64,000 nucleotides of DNA from an uncultured Flavobacteriaceae bacterium. Its GTDB lineage: Bacteria > Bacteroidota > Bacteroidia > Flavobacteriales > Flavobacteriaceae. The stretch lies in contig CALTAJ010000001.1 of the NCBI GenBank assembly GCA_943842245.1, forward strand, positions 186,001 to 250,000. Direction: 5' to 3'. A program made the position numbers and the translations under genes. Positions 52,796 to 61,615 of this stretch are shown here, piece by piece. The notes below the pieces were generated by a model, which did not search any database, was not told the DNA's origin, and saw only the letters and a list, made by a program, of their open reading frames with translations. Position 1 is the first letter of the stretch. Each line of letters opens with the position of its first letter.

Positions 52796-53278
52796 ATGAA
52801 ATTTCAAAACTTAATTTTACTAATGATTTTATTAATATTGTCTTCATGTAATATTAATGAAGTTGATATAAATGAGACAGAAATGAAATTTGTTAATAAG
52901 GAACTTTTATTTTATATAAACTCAAAACCTTTTAACGGGTTAGTTAAAGAAAAATATCCAAATAATAATTTAAAATTAGAGATGAATATAACAAATGGAT
53001 TAAAAAACGGATTAGTAATTCAATATTATATTAATGGAACAACTCAAACAGTTTCTAATTTTATAAATGGTAAACAAAATGGCTCATTTAACTCATTTTA
53101 TGAAAATGGTAATGAACAACTAACTACATTTTATTTCAATGATTTAAGAAATGGAAGCTTTGAGCGATTTCATCAAGATGGAAGTTTAAATATCTGTGGT
53201 AATTTTTATTTAGGTAAAAAAATAGGAGAGTTTATTGAATATTTTAAAAGTGGAGGAGTTGCGAAGTATAATTATTAG
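52796..53278 (+). CDS. YwqK/MORN-like lipoprotein
   Basis: About 160 residues with lipobox LSSC near 19. The rest consists of five or six short MORN-like beta-hairpin repeats of the form NG-x-x-NG-x-x-x-x-x-Y-x-x-NG (GLKNGLVIQYYINGTTQTV, GKQNGSFNSFYENGNEQL, DLRNGSFERFHQDGSL, GKKIGEFIEYFKSGGV). These proteins are often labelled YwqK antitoxin-like, though a toxin-antitoxin role is weakly supported. An adjacent GTG at 52793 is an alternative start. It ends inside the next gene, overlapping it by 20 nt. Confidence 0.78.
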   Translation: MKFQNLILLMILLILSSCNINEVDINETEMKFVNKELLFYINSKPFNGLVKEKYPNNNLKLEMNITNGLKNGLVIQYYINGTTQTVSNFINGKQNGSFNSFYENGNEQLTTFYFNDLRNGSFERFHQDGSLNICGNFYLGKKIGEFIEYFKSGGVAKYNY

Positions 53279-53633
53279 TCTTTTTTTATTTATTTTCATT
53301 ATTGGATGTAATGAAACAGTCCTAAAAAGTGAATTAGTTATTATTAATTGTAATTTTTTTTTAGATGATCAACTATATTCTGGAAAGTATAAGCTTCAAA
53401 AAGGTGACAGATTGACTATTGGGGTTGTAAAAAAAGGAGTATTAAAAAAGGAAGATTTTTTTTTAAATAATAATCTTATAATGAGAAAAAAAATTTCCAA
53501 TTGTGATGAAGGTTATCAAACAAATTTTAAAGAAAATGGAGAGATAATAAGTGAAGGATTCTTCTTGTCAAATAAAAGAACTGGATTATGGAAAAACTAT
53601 TTGAAAGACAGTGTATATTTTGTTAAATACTAA
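53259..53633 (+). CDS. Small lipoprotein overlapping the MORN-like gene
   Basis: About 124 residues, in a different frame from its neighbour. The start must be non-ATG: TTG 53259 directly precedes RSIIISLFLFIFIIGC, a good lipoprotein signal, while TTG 53235 and GTG 53250 give longer versions. The mature part has one MORN-like hairpin near the end (KENGEIISEGFFLSNKRTGLWKNY). It appears to be a diverged partner of the upstream gene. Function unknown. Its stop codon overlaps the stop of the convergent SprF-like gene by 4 nt. Confidence 0.62.
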   Translation: MRSIIISLFLFIFIIGCNETVLKSELVIINCNFFLDDQLYSGKYKLQKGDRLTIGVVKKGVLKKEDFFLNNNLIMRKKISNCDEGYQTNFKENGEIISEGFFLSNKRTGLWKNYLKDSVYFVKY

Positions 53634-54646
53634 AAATAATTATCTACTTGTAGTCTTTTATATTGTCCTCTTCTATTTCGTAAAAAAGGACTAAAATCAA
53701 AACTCAAATACAAATCAAAAATTCTTGGAGCATATCGATAGGTAGTATTTAAATCTTGAAATGCAAAAGCGTAAGAAACCCCAAAATCAAAGTTTTCATA
53801 AGTTAAACCTACACTTAATCCTAAATTTAAAAAAGAAAAGCTATCAAAAACACCAAATTGTTGATTTATTCCAACACTAAATTCTCCTAATTGAAATTCT
53901 TGAGATGCATATAAATTCAATGATTCACTAGATCTTTTTATTGATGCATAAGAATACAGATAAGAATATCTTGGCAAAAATCTCCTGTCATATGGATTAA
54001 GATTAAATTCATAAGCAGCTTGCATACCAATAGAAATTGGAACTAAAAATTCAACATCATCATCATACGCAATATTAGGTTGATTTAAATTTTCAAATGA
54101 AAGACCAACTAAAAAATCTGTATTGTGAAGTATAAATGAAGCTCCTAAATTGGTATAATTTTTTGCAAAGAAAAAGTCAGCTAACGGATCTATAGATTCT
54201 TGATTAATATATCCTGTAATTGAATTTATTTGATCTTCAAAAATTAAATTTGATGGATTTAAATTTTTTGATGAAAAACCAACATTTACAGAAGGTAAAA
54301 ACCATACATCATTTCCAAATTCTATTTTATAAATATAGCTTAAGTTCAAATCATTTTTTTTATAACCTATATTTGGAGCACTAAAATTATTAAACTGAAG
54401 GCCTAAACTAAAATCCATAAGATCAAAAGAGTATGATCCATAAAAGAATTTATTATTCTGAGTTTCATTAGGATTTATTTCAGTTGTTGAATACAACAAG
54501 CCAGATCTATTCCAACTATTTAATCCAAAATAACTTGGATTTGAGATATGCATCAACTTTGGTTGAGAGTTATAGATCATTTCCTGCGAAAAAGACAGGT
54601 TTAATAGTAGTAAGCAAAAAATAATAATATTCTTTCTAATCATCAT
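53630..54646 (-). CDS. PorP/SprF-family outer-membrane protein
   Basis: A 338-residue predicted beta-barrel protein with a signal peptide (IIIFCLLLLNLSFS). The PorP/SprF start is QEMIYNSQPKLMHISNPSYFGLN, and many amphipathic strands follow, such as GLSVGLTYENFDFGVSYAF. SprF is needed for export of the gliding adhesin SprB through the T9SS. Here its ATG overlaps the TGA of the SprB-like gene, forming ATGA, which suggests translational coupling and that this protein exports that adhesin. Confidence 0.9.
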   Translation of the reverse strand: MMIRKNIIIFCLLLLNLSFSQEMIYNSQPKLMHISNPSYFGLNSWNRSGLLYSTTEINPNETQNNKFFYGSYSFDLMDFSLGLQFNNFSAPNIGYKKNDLNLSYIYKIEFGNDVWFLPSVNVGFSSKNLNPSNLIFEDQINSITGYINQESIDPLADFFFAKNYTNLGASFILHNTDFLVGLSFENLNQPNIAYDDDVEFLVPISIGMQAAYEFNLNPYDRRFLPRYSYLYSYASIKRSSESLNLYASQEFQLGEFSVGINQQFGVFDSFSFLNLGLSVGLTYENFDFGVSYAFAFQDLNTTYRYAPRIFDLYLSFDFSPFLRNRRGQYKRLQVDNYF

Positions 54647-57600
54647 TTTAATATAGTGAATATACCGCTTCTTTTAATTACTTGATCGTCATTTACTCTA
54701 TTTAATGGAACTCCAGAGATACTATAAACATAGTATGGGCTAAATGCATCTAATGTTGAGTTGTCCGCTCTTTTTCCATTCCAGCCTAAAATAGCCTTTC
54801 CGTTTCCACTTGAATCAATTTGATTTGGACATTCACTTCTATCAATTGAACCGTCTTGTGCTTGTTCTGTATATATTAAATTACCTCTATTGTCATAAAC
54901 ATTAAATGTTAAACTTTCGAATCCTGTAAACAGTGGTCTGAAGTAATCATTTAAACAATCGTTATTAGGTGTAAATACATTCGGGGTGTATATACTGTAA
55001 CCTCTTCCAATAGTTATTGGATTAGTTACAGACTCATAACATCCAATTTCATTATATATAGTTAGTGTTGGGTAATAAGTTCCTGAATTTCCATAGGCAT
55101 GAGTAACCTGAGTTACACCAGATACTGTGCCTGAAATATTTATTATTTCTATTTCTGAATTATCTCCAAAGTTCCATTCTAATTTAGAAAACTCTCCTTC
55201 TGATTCATCGATAAATGTAACTTCTTCTCTTGCTGGAATTTCATTGACCTGCTCGAAAGATGGAGATGTATAAGAAAAATATGGGTCTCCTAGTGCTAGA
55301 TTAAATTCTGATTCTACACCACATCCTTCGTCTGTAGTAATAACTAATTTACCATATTCAAATGGGGTGTCAATTAGTATTTGATAAGTGTCTTCGTCTA
55401 GTTTTGTAGTATTTCCGTTAAGTGCAACAGGCACTCCATCGTCACCTATATCTTCAGTACCCTTAGTGTCAATATAGAAGAAATTTAAATCCGAAGATGA
55501 GTCACTATTATTTACAGCATCTAAAATCAACAAGCCAGGTAAGCCTTCACAAAGTTTTGGATCTACATATGGTCCATCAGTAATTACTAATGTATTATCA
55601 TCATCGACACTTATTACATCTCTCAAATAATTGAATGGAGTATCAACTGGATTAGGACATGTGCTTCCACTTCTAACTGTATATCTGAAAAGTCCAGCTG
55701 GAAGCTCATTTAATGTTGTGAATCCATCAAAATTTCCTAATCCTGGATAAGAACCGTTTAATGGTTTCCATGGTGAATTAATTTGAGAGCTAGTACTTGA
55801 TAGTGTTGAAGAGACAGGAGTTATTACGGGGCTTGTAGCATCAAATATTTCCCATGAAATATTATAGGGTTCTTGACCTCCTGTAATTTGTATTGAAATT
55901 CTTCCATCTTGGGCACCTAATTCACAACTAACACCCTGGACATTTACATTATTTCCACTAGCATCAACTAAAAGACCGTCAATTGATAACACATCAATAT
56001 CACCACTAAATACAAAATCTATTGGGTCTGATGCGCATGTTCCATCAGATATAATTAACTGATAAGTCCCTCTCCCTGCTACAAAGCTAGTTCTACCCAC
56101 AAAACTTGATCCTGGCTCATTTGGATCTGAAGGTGTATAAGTCCACCTAAGGTTATAAATAACATTATCATTATCATCGATTATTGGATTACCACCTATT
56201 ATAAATGAAGTATCTAATTCAAATTGAAAACCACTTTCACAAACATCAAACTCAAATTCGGTTTCACCTTCATAAGTTATTGGAACATATGTTTCAACAT
56301 CAAAAGCATAATCTAAACTGCATTCTATATTAGCGGCATCTTGAGCTTCAACTACATGTCGCCCCTCTGTAAGATTCCTAATAATAAAGTTATTCCCTTG
56401 TTTAACAATATTATTTGTGAATGTACTTGATGAAGTTGAAGTTCCTGATGAGGTACCAGAAGTACCTCCATAAATTAGATTACCATCCAAATAAATATTG
56501 TAGGCTAAAGATGTTCCTGAAAGTCTAAATGAAAAGTCAGCTTCAACTAGACCTGTTTCACAATCAAGAATCTCTCTGTTATATACCCTTTGATTGATCA
56601 TATTAAATGAAGAATTCTTAATCAAACCTGATCTAGAAAATATTTTACATCCGGTTGCATCTGTTACTATAGCTCTATATTTTCCTGGTTGTAAATTATC
56701 AATTAAATAAAACCCATCTTTATTCATACTTACATATCCTCCATCTGAAAATTCAATTGTAGTTGAAGATGAGGTTGGTGTTGAAGTTGATGATGAAGCA
56801 GTTGATGATGACGCGGTTGAAGATACAGCGCTGTCTTGTGCAACTGATAATTTATACCATTTAATATTATAAGGTTGAACACCACCTGAAAGATTAAGCT
56901 CAATAGTTCCAAGTTCTTCAGAATTACATCCTGGTTGAGTAACAGCGGGTGTCTCCCCTACCGTGAATGGGTCTTCATTAGAACCATCATCTAAAGTTAT
57001 AACTTCGGTGGTAGAACATCCAGCGCCATCTGTAACAGTTACTGTATAATCTCCTGCATAATCAAGTCCTGTTATAGTAAGGTCATCAGGGTCAGAAGCA
57101 GAACCTGAAGTAGTTCGTTTATAGAGTACTTCTCCACTTGGTCCAAATAATTCCCACAATATACTGTAAGGAGTTGTTCCACTGACAGTTCCACCTGTAA
57201 TATTTACTCCTAATGATCCTTGAATACCAGCTGAACAGTCAATTGGTTCAGTTGTAGACGCATTCAATTCAATTTTTAGTGGATCGGGCTCATTAATTGT
57301 TACTGAACCTAAATTTAATTCTACAATATTTCCAGAGTCATCAAGACAAAGACCGCTGTCTTTAATTTTTACTGAATAAGTTCCTCCCTCAAGCCCATCT
57401 AGAGATAAAATTTGAGTTGTAAAACTGACCACTGTAGCACTAGCTCCTCCTGAGGTTACTGATGAAGTACTTGTCGTAAAACCATTTGCAACATATGCTG
57501 CACCATTCAAAGAATATGAATATGGCGGATTTCCACCTGTAAACTCAACAGTAAATGCTCCATTAGCTGCACCATTACACAGAATATCTGTTGTTGTAAA

Positions 57601-58356
57601 ATTAGCCTGTCCTACAGCAATTTCATTGAGAGCTTGTAAAGGGCCTGAGGATCCTGTAATGGTATAAGTGAAAGTTTGTTCACAATTTGTTGTAGTGTCT
57701 CTTACTATGAGAGTATATATTCCAGCATCAAGGTTTTCTATTCTATTGGTAGTCCCTCTACTTACCCCAAATTGATCTGTCCAAGCAAAAGAGAAATTAC
57801 CTGAACCACCAGCTACAGATACCTGCAAGTTTCCATCTGAACAATTTGCAACGCTTGAATTATCCACAGCATTTGTAACTGTAAAGTCTGCAGTATCAAT
57901 GAGTGTTATTGGGTTTGAAGTAATAAATAACGTGTTACATAAATTGTCTGTTACCGTTAAGGTATAATCGGCTGGACTTAGTCCAAAAATATCTTGTGTG
58001 TTGAAAGTTCCTCCTCCACTTCTTGTCCATAAAAACGTTAGGTTTGAATAATCACCTGTGTTACCTGCTGATCCACCTGTGATTGTAAAACCACCTGTAT
58101 CTAATTGAATACTTCCATCATTCCCAGCACATCCCGGAGGTGTAACAGTTATTTTGTTTTGATCAATTACAAGGGCTAAAGGTGTATTTATCTGAACTGT
58201 AGAATCATTACCATTTAGCGAACAGTTGTTAGCATCTTTTATTCCAATTTGGTATTGGAAACCTGGGGTAATATTAACTGTTCCTCCTCCAGGAATATTA
58301 TTTGCATCTCCATCGGAGAATGTATGAGATCCCAAAAGTAGCCGGTGACCTTCCAA
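54643..58356 (-). CDS. SprB-like gliding adhesin, C-terminal segment
   Basis: 1237 codons in this frame. Several SprB repeats with paired Cys (NCSDGNLQVSVAGGSGNFSF) lead to a PKD domain near the end (VTFIDESEGEFSKLEWNFGD, HAYGNSGTYYPTLTI). The last 90 residues are a type B T9SS sorting domain (gliding motility-associated C-terminal domain): YTPNVFTPNNDCLNDYF ... AILGWNGKRAD...PYYVYSISGVPL. The segment's apparent TTG start near 58356 is an artefact of the frame break: the upstream segment in the next frame (58298-61615) is plainly the same protein. The real junction should be near the string TTTGGGA around 58330. Confidence 0.9.
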   Translation of the reverse strand: MEGHRLLLGSHTFSDGDANNIPGGGTVNITPGFQYQIGIKDANNCSLNGNDSTVQINTPLALVIDQNKITVTPPGCAGNDGSIQLDTGGFTITGGSAGNTGDYSNLTFLWTRSGGGTFNTQDIFGLSPADYTLTVTDNLCNTLFITSNPITLIDTADFTVTNAVDNSSVANCSDGNLQVSVAGGSGNFSFAWTDQFGVSRGTTNRIENLDAGIYTLIVRDTTTNCEQTFTYTITGSSGPLQALNEIAVGQANFTTTDILCNGAANGAFTVEFTGGNPPYSYSLNGAAYVANGFTTSTSSVTSGGASATVVSFTTQILSLDGLEGGTYSVKIKDSGLCLDDSGNIVELNLGSVTINEPDPLKIELNASTTEPIDCSAGIQGSLGVNITGGTVSGTTPYSILWELFGPSGEVLYKRTTSGSASDPDDLTITGLDYAGDYTVTVTDGAGCSTTEVITLDDGSNEDPFTVGETPAVTQPGCNSEELGTIELNLSGGVQPYNIKWYKLSVAQDSAVSSTASSSTASSSTSTPTSSSTTIEFSDGGYVSMNKDGFYLIDNLQPGKYRAIVTDATGCKIFSRSGLIKNSSFNMINQRVYNREILDCETGLVEADFSFRLSGTSLAYNIYLDGNLIYGGTSGTSSGTSTSSSTFTNNIVKQGNNFIIRNLTEGRHVVEAQDAANIECSLDYAFDVETYVPITYEGETEFEFDVCESGFQFELDTSFIIGGNPIIDDNDNVIYNLRWTYTPSDPNEPGSSFVGRTSFVAGRGTYQLIISDGTCASDPIDFVFSGDIDVLSIDGLLVDASGNNVNVQGVSCELGAQDGRISIQITGGQEPYNISWEIFDATSPVITPVSSTLSSTSSQINSPWKPLNGSYPGLGNFDGFTTLNELPAGLFRYTVRSGSTCPNPVDTPFNYLRDVISVDDDNTLVITDGPYVDPKLCEGLPGLLILDAVNNSDSSSDLNFFYIDTKGTEDIGDDGVPVALNGNTTKLDEDTYQILIDTPFEYGKLVITTDEGCGVESEFNLALGDPYFSYTSPSFEQVNEIPAREEVTFIDESEGEFSKLEWNFGDNSEIEIINISGTVSGVTQVTHAYGNSGTYYPTLTIYNEIGCYESVTNPITIGRGYSIYTPNVFTPNNDCLNDYFRPLFTGFESLTFNVYDNRGNLIYTEQAQDGSIDRSECPNQIDSSGNGKAILGWNGKRADNSTLDAFSPYYVYSISGVPLNRVNDDQVIKRSGIFTILK

Positions 58357-61300
58357 TTTCAGTTCCTCCTGAATTATATAAGATATAGGTTAGTTGACCT
58401 GTACCTCCACTTCCATTTGCAGTTATTTCTGTATCACAAATAGTTGTAATAGTAAGTGCCAAGGGATCAGGAGCAGTGATGGTTACAAATGGTGCATCAG
58501 CTTGACAATTGTTTGAAACTGTAGTTAACATATAATACTCTGAGCCAGTAACACTATTAAGATTTAGTGTTAATCCTGTATCTACATAAGTATTTGGGTC
58601 AGTTATGTCAAGTGTTGTTACTGGAGTTCCTATAGAATTGGTTTGTCTCCAATAATAACCATATGTTAAAGACTGATTAGGGACTGGATTTGCAATAGTA
58701 ATTGTTCCTGGAGAATTTCCTGGTTGTTTTGTTCCTGAAATGGTAAATCCTATTCCAGAGGTTTTTGCAATTAATGTTGCTCTACCTACAGATGGTGAGT
58801 TAGCTACAGCAGTGACAAGTGTAGATCCAGAGTTTGCATCATTTATTAATCCAACAATCTCTGTAATAATTTCAGATTTACTTTGAGCCCGGTCATAAAC
58901 TGCAGGATTATTTGATAAATTTCCAGTTGGATTATCTACTCCCTGAACAGTATAAGCAAATGATTGTGGACCCACAATAATCGTAATTATATTTCCAACT
59001 GCAAAACTATTGTTAAGCTCAACTGTTGACTGCTGTTTTACAGCTACAAAACCTCCAGTAACAGCTGCAGCATTAACAACAATCGATCCACCATCATTAC
59101 TACAGAGAGGATTATTTACTGTGTGATTACCCGCCCAGTTGTTGTATTGAACTGGAGGGAATACTGTTATTGAACCACCAAGTGTTACACTAGGTGTACA
59201 AGAATTTGGATTGACTGTACTGATACTATATGTAAATGTAGTTTCAGCTCCGACAACTGGTGCATTTCCAAATATCTGAACAGAGTTTCCATCTACTGAA
59301 ACATTAGCTGCTCTTGTAAAACCTAAACCAGCAGGTGAAGAAGAGAATGTTACATCATTAGCACCTCCTCCTAAAGTAAATTGTATTGGAGTGATTGCGG
59401 TTTCTTGACATACAGATTGATTCATTGCCGCTGGATCCGCACCCGAGAATACCATTGTAGGTAATGGTTTTACAGTAATAGTTATTGATTGGGTTTGATC
59501 AGCACATTGACTAGTGTTTGAGACCGCTCCAGAGACACCAGTTGTTATTTGAAATGTATAATCCCCGGCAGCATTTGTACTGTCTGGACTACCAAGTATT
59601 GTTGCTACTCCGCCATTCCCAGTTGCTTGATCAGGAGCAAAATCTAGAGAAACTCCTGATGGTACAAGGCTTGCATCAACAAACTTAGCATGAGTATTTT
59701 GTCCAGTAATATCAAAAATCATTGGAGTCACACTTTGATTTACACAAACATCTTGAGTTGTTGCACCTGAACCTCCCCTTCGAATAATTGTTTCTGTTGG
59801 AATTACTGTTATTGTACCTGCTACAGAAATTTCATTTGTACCAGGATTACACTGGTTTACTGTAGCTATTTCATAATTATAGGTTGTTTGTACTAATGCA
59901 TTTGGTGCTGTTCCGAATATTACAACATTATCGGGTGAATCTGAAGGGTCATTTACCCTTACATTCGCAGCTCTTGAGAAACCAAGACCAGCACCAAAAG
60001 TAACACTCACATTACTTGATCCCCCACCCATTGTGAACTCAATTTCATTTATTAATGTTCCTGCACATACTGTTTGATTTACAATTGCTGAGTCAGGTCC
60101 AGAAAAAGCTAATGATGATGGTGGAACAACTGTAATATCAATTTGTTGTGTAGCATCTGCACAAGCACTGGTATTTGCCCCGCCAGTTGTAGTTATAAAT
60201 GAATAAGTAAATGGATTGTTTCCAGCTATAGCGGCACTAGGACTACCTGATATTGTAACAATACCTCCCATATTATCAGCGTCCTCAACAAAAGTGAAGT
60301 TCATTCCAGCGGGAAGAGTTGCTGGATTTGCAACACTTCCAAAGGTGTTTTCACCTACTACAGATATTACTATGGGGGTTATATTCTCTCCAAAACACAC
60401 TTGTTGAGCAATTGCACCACTTGTCACTGTTAAAGATTCATCAGGTCTAACGGTTACAACACCTGTTATAGTTGTTTCTGCACACGCACCAACTAAGGGT
60501 CCACCTGGATTACTTGTAGTAGTTATTGTGTAGGTATATGAGGTTGTTTCTGAAATATTAACACTAGGTGTTCCTGATATAATGAACTTATTAGGTGCCT
60601 GTGTATTTCCTACAAGACCGTCTGGTAAGCCAGCTATTGTAGCATCTAAAGCTCCAACTAGAGTATATGAAATATTTGTTAAAGCTGTATTATTACAAAC
60701 AGTTTGATTATCATTGGATCCTCCGTCTAGGGTTATAGTAGAATTAGGGTAAACAACAATTCTTACCCTAATATCAGCAGCAGGTACACAAGCATCAGTT
60801 ATGGCTTGTAAAACAATATCTTCCGTTGTAGCAGTGTCAGGAGTACCATAAATTCTATACTGTCCAACAGCTCCTCCAACTCCAGGGGTAAAATCTCCAG
60901 ATAAACCAGAGGGTAAATTTCCACCAGCTGCAATAGCAACATTTGTTATATCAACTGTAGCATCGAATAAAGAATCGTCTATAAGTGAACCTTGACACGC
61001 CTCGATTAAAACATAATCTGGAGCTACACTCGGATTAAATACACCTCCATTAGCATTTACTCTATCGTCAGTTAATGAGCTTGCATCGTTAAGATCTAAG
61101 GTAGCAGTTCCATTAATAATATTTACAATACCTGTAAAACTAGCAACCGATGAACAACCGTTATCATTAACAGTAGATATAATTTGATAAGTATAACTCA
61201 CCCCTCCAGCTGGGATAGCACCAGGGATATTTATAACCGGATCAGAAATTAATGAAATTGTAGAGCTTGTAGTTCTAACAAGGGATATTCCTGCAGGTGA

Positions 61301-61615
61301 CCCTAATGCACCGGTCCATGTTACTGCATAAGTTGCAAATGTTGATATATTAAAGTCAATATCAGTCATAGGAGATTGATTACAAAGTTGACTTGGGTTT
61401 GCATCACTTCCTGGTGCTACCGAAATAGTTGGAGTATCAACAACTCTAATAGTCCCATTAGCGGTTGCAGGGTCACAACTAGGTCCAAAGGTTGTAATTG
61501 TATAGGGATATATTGCAGCAGGATCTGTAGGAGCTCCGAAAATTCTTATGAATTTTCTATTTACTTGAGTAATACTTGGTAAATTAAGCGTAGGGTCACC
61601 TGCATCAATTGGTAC
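58298..61615 (-). CDS. SprB-like gliding adhesin, middle segment
   Basis: A frame of about 1105 codons without its own start, open from 61615 to the stop at 58298. It carries a series of repeats of about 90-100 residues with the pattern NQTVCxxTAITPIxFxxGGG...GxxGTPxxxxxTxYxYxIxTxxxxC, seen in large Bacteroidota adhesins. An inserted module (about 58720-59010) has NIITIIVGPQSFAYTVQG ... GIGFTISG. At the left end it continues the 61605-64000 segment after a +1 shift; at the right end it continues into 54643-58356 after another +1 shift. Confidence 0.88.
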   Translation of the reverse strand, partial: VPIDAGDPTLNLPSITQVNRKFIRIFGAPTDPAAIYPYTITTFGPSCDPATANGTIRVVDTPTISVAPGSDANPSQLCNQSPMTDIDFNISTFATYAVTWTGALGSPAGISLVRTTSSTISLISDPVINIPGAIPAGGVSYTYQIISTVNDNGCSSVASFTGIVNIINGTATLDLNDASSLTDDRVNANGGVFNPSVAPDYVLIEACQGSLIDDSLFDATVDITNVAIAAGGNLPSGLSGDFTPGVGGAVGQYRIYGTPDTATTEDIVLQAITDACVPAADIRVRIVVYPNSTITLDGGSNDNQTVCNNTALTNISYTLVGALDATIAGLPDGLVGNTQAPNKFIISGTPSVNISETTSYTYTITTTSNPGGPLVGACAETTITGVVTVRPDESLTVTSGAIAQQVCFGENITPIVISVVGENTFGSVANPATLPAGMNFTFVEDADNMGGIVTISGSPSAAIAGNNPFTYSFITTTGGANTSACADATQQIDITVVPPSSLAFSGPDSAIVNQTVCAGTLINEIEFTMGGGSSNVSVTFGAGLGFSRAANVRVNDPSDSPDNVVIFGTAPNALVQTTYNYEIATVNQCNPGTNEISVAGTITVIPTETIIRRGGSGATTQDVCVNQSVTPMIFDITGQNTHAKFVDASLVPSGVSLDFAPDQATGNGGVATILGSPDSTNAAGDYTFQITTGVSGAVSNTSQCADQTQSITITVKPLPTMVFSGADPAAMNQSVCQETAITPIQFTLGGGANDVTFSSSPAGLGFTRAANVSVDGNSVQIFGNAPVVGAETTFTYSISTVNPNSCTPSVTLGGSITVFPPVQYNNWAGNHTVNNPLCSNDGGSIVVNAAAVTGGFVAVKQQSTVELNNSFAVGNIITIIVGPQSFAYTVQGVDNPTGNLSNNPAVYDRAQSKSEIITEIVGLINDANSGSTLVTAVANSPSVGRATLIAKTSGIGFTISGTKQPGNSPGTITIANPVPNQSLTYGYYWRQTNSIGTPVTTLDITDPNTYVDTGLTLNLNSVTGSEYYMLTTVSNNCQADAPFVTITAPDPLALTITTICDTEITANGSGGTGQLTYILYNSGGTEIGRSPATFGISYILRWRCK

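Noticed and set aside
52796-53633. A toxin-antitoxin pair based on the YwqK label
   Set aside because: Both products are predicted exported lipoproteins and no toxin fold is visible; the label is historic.
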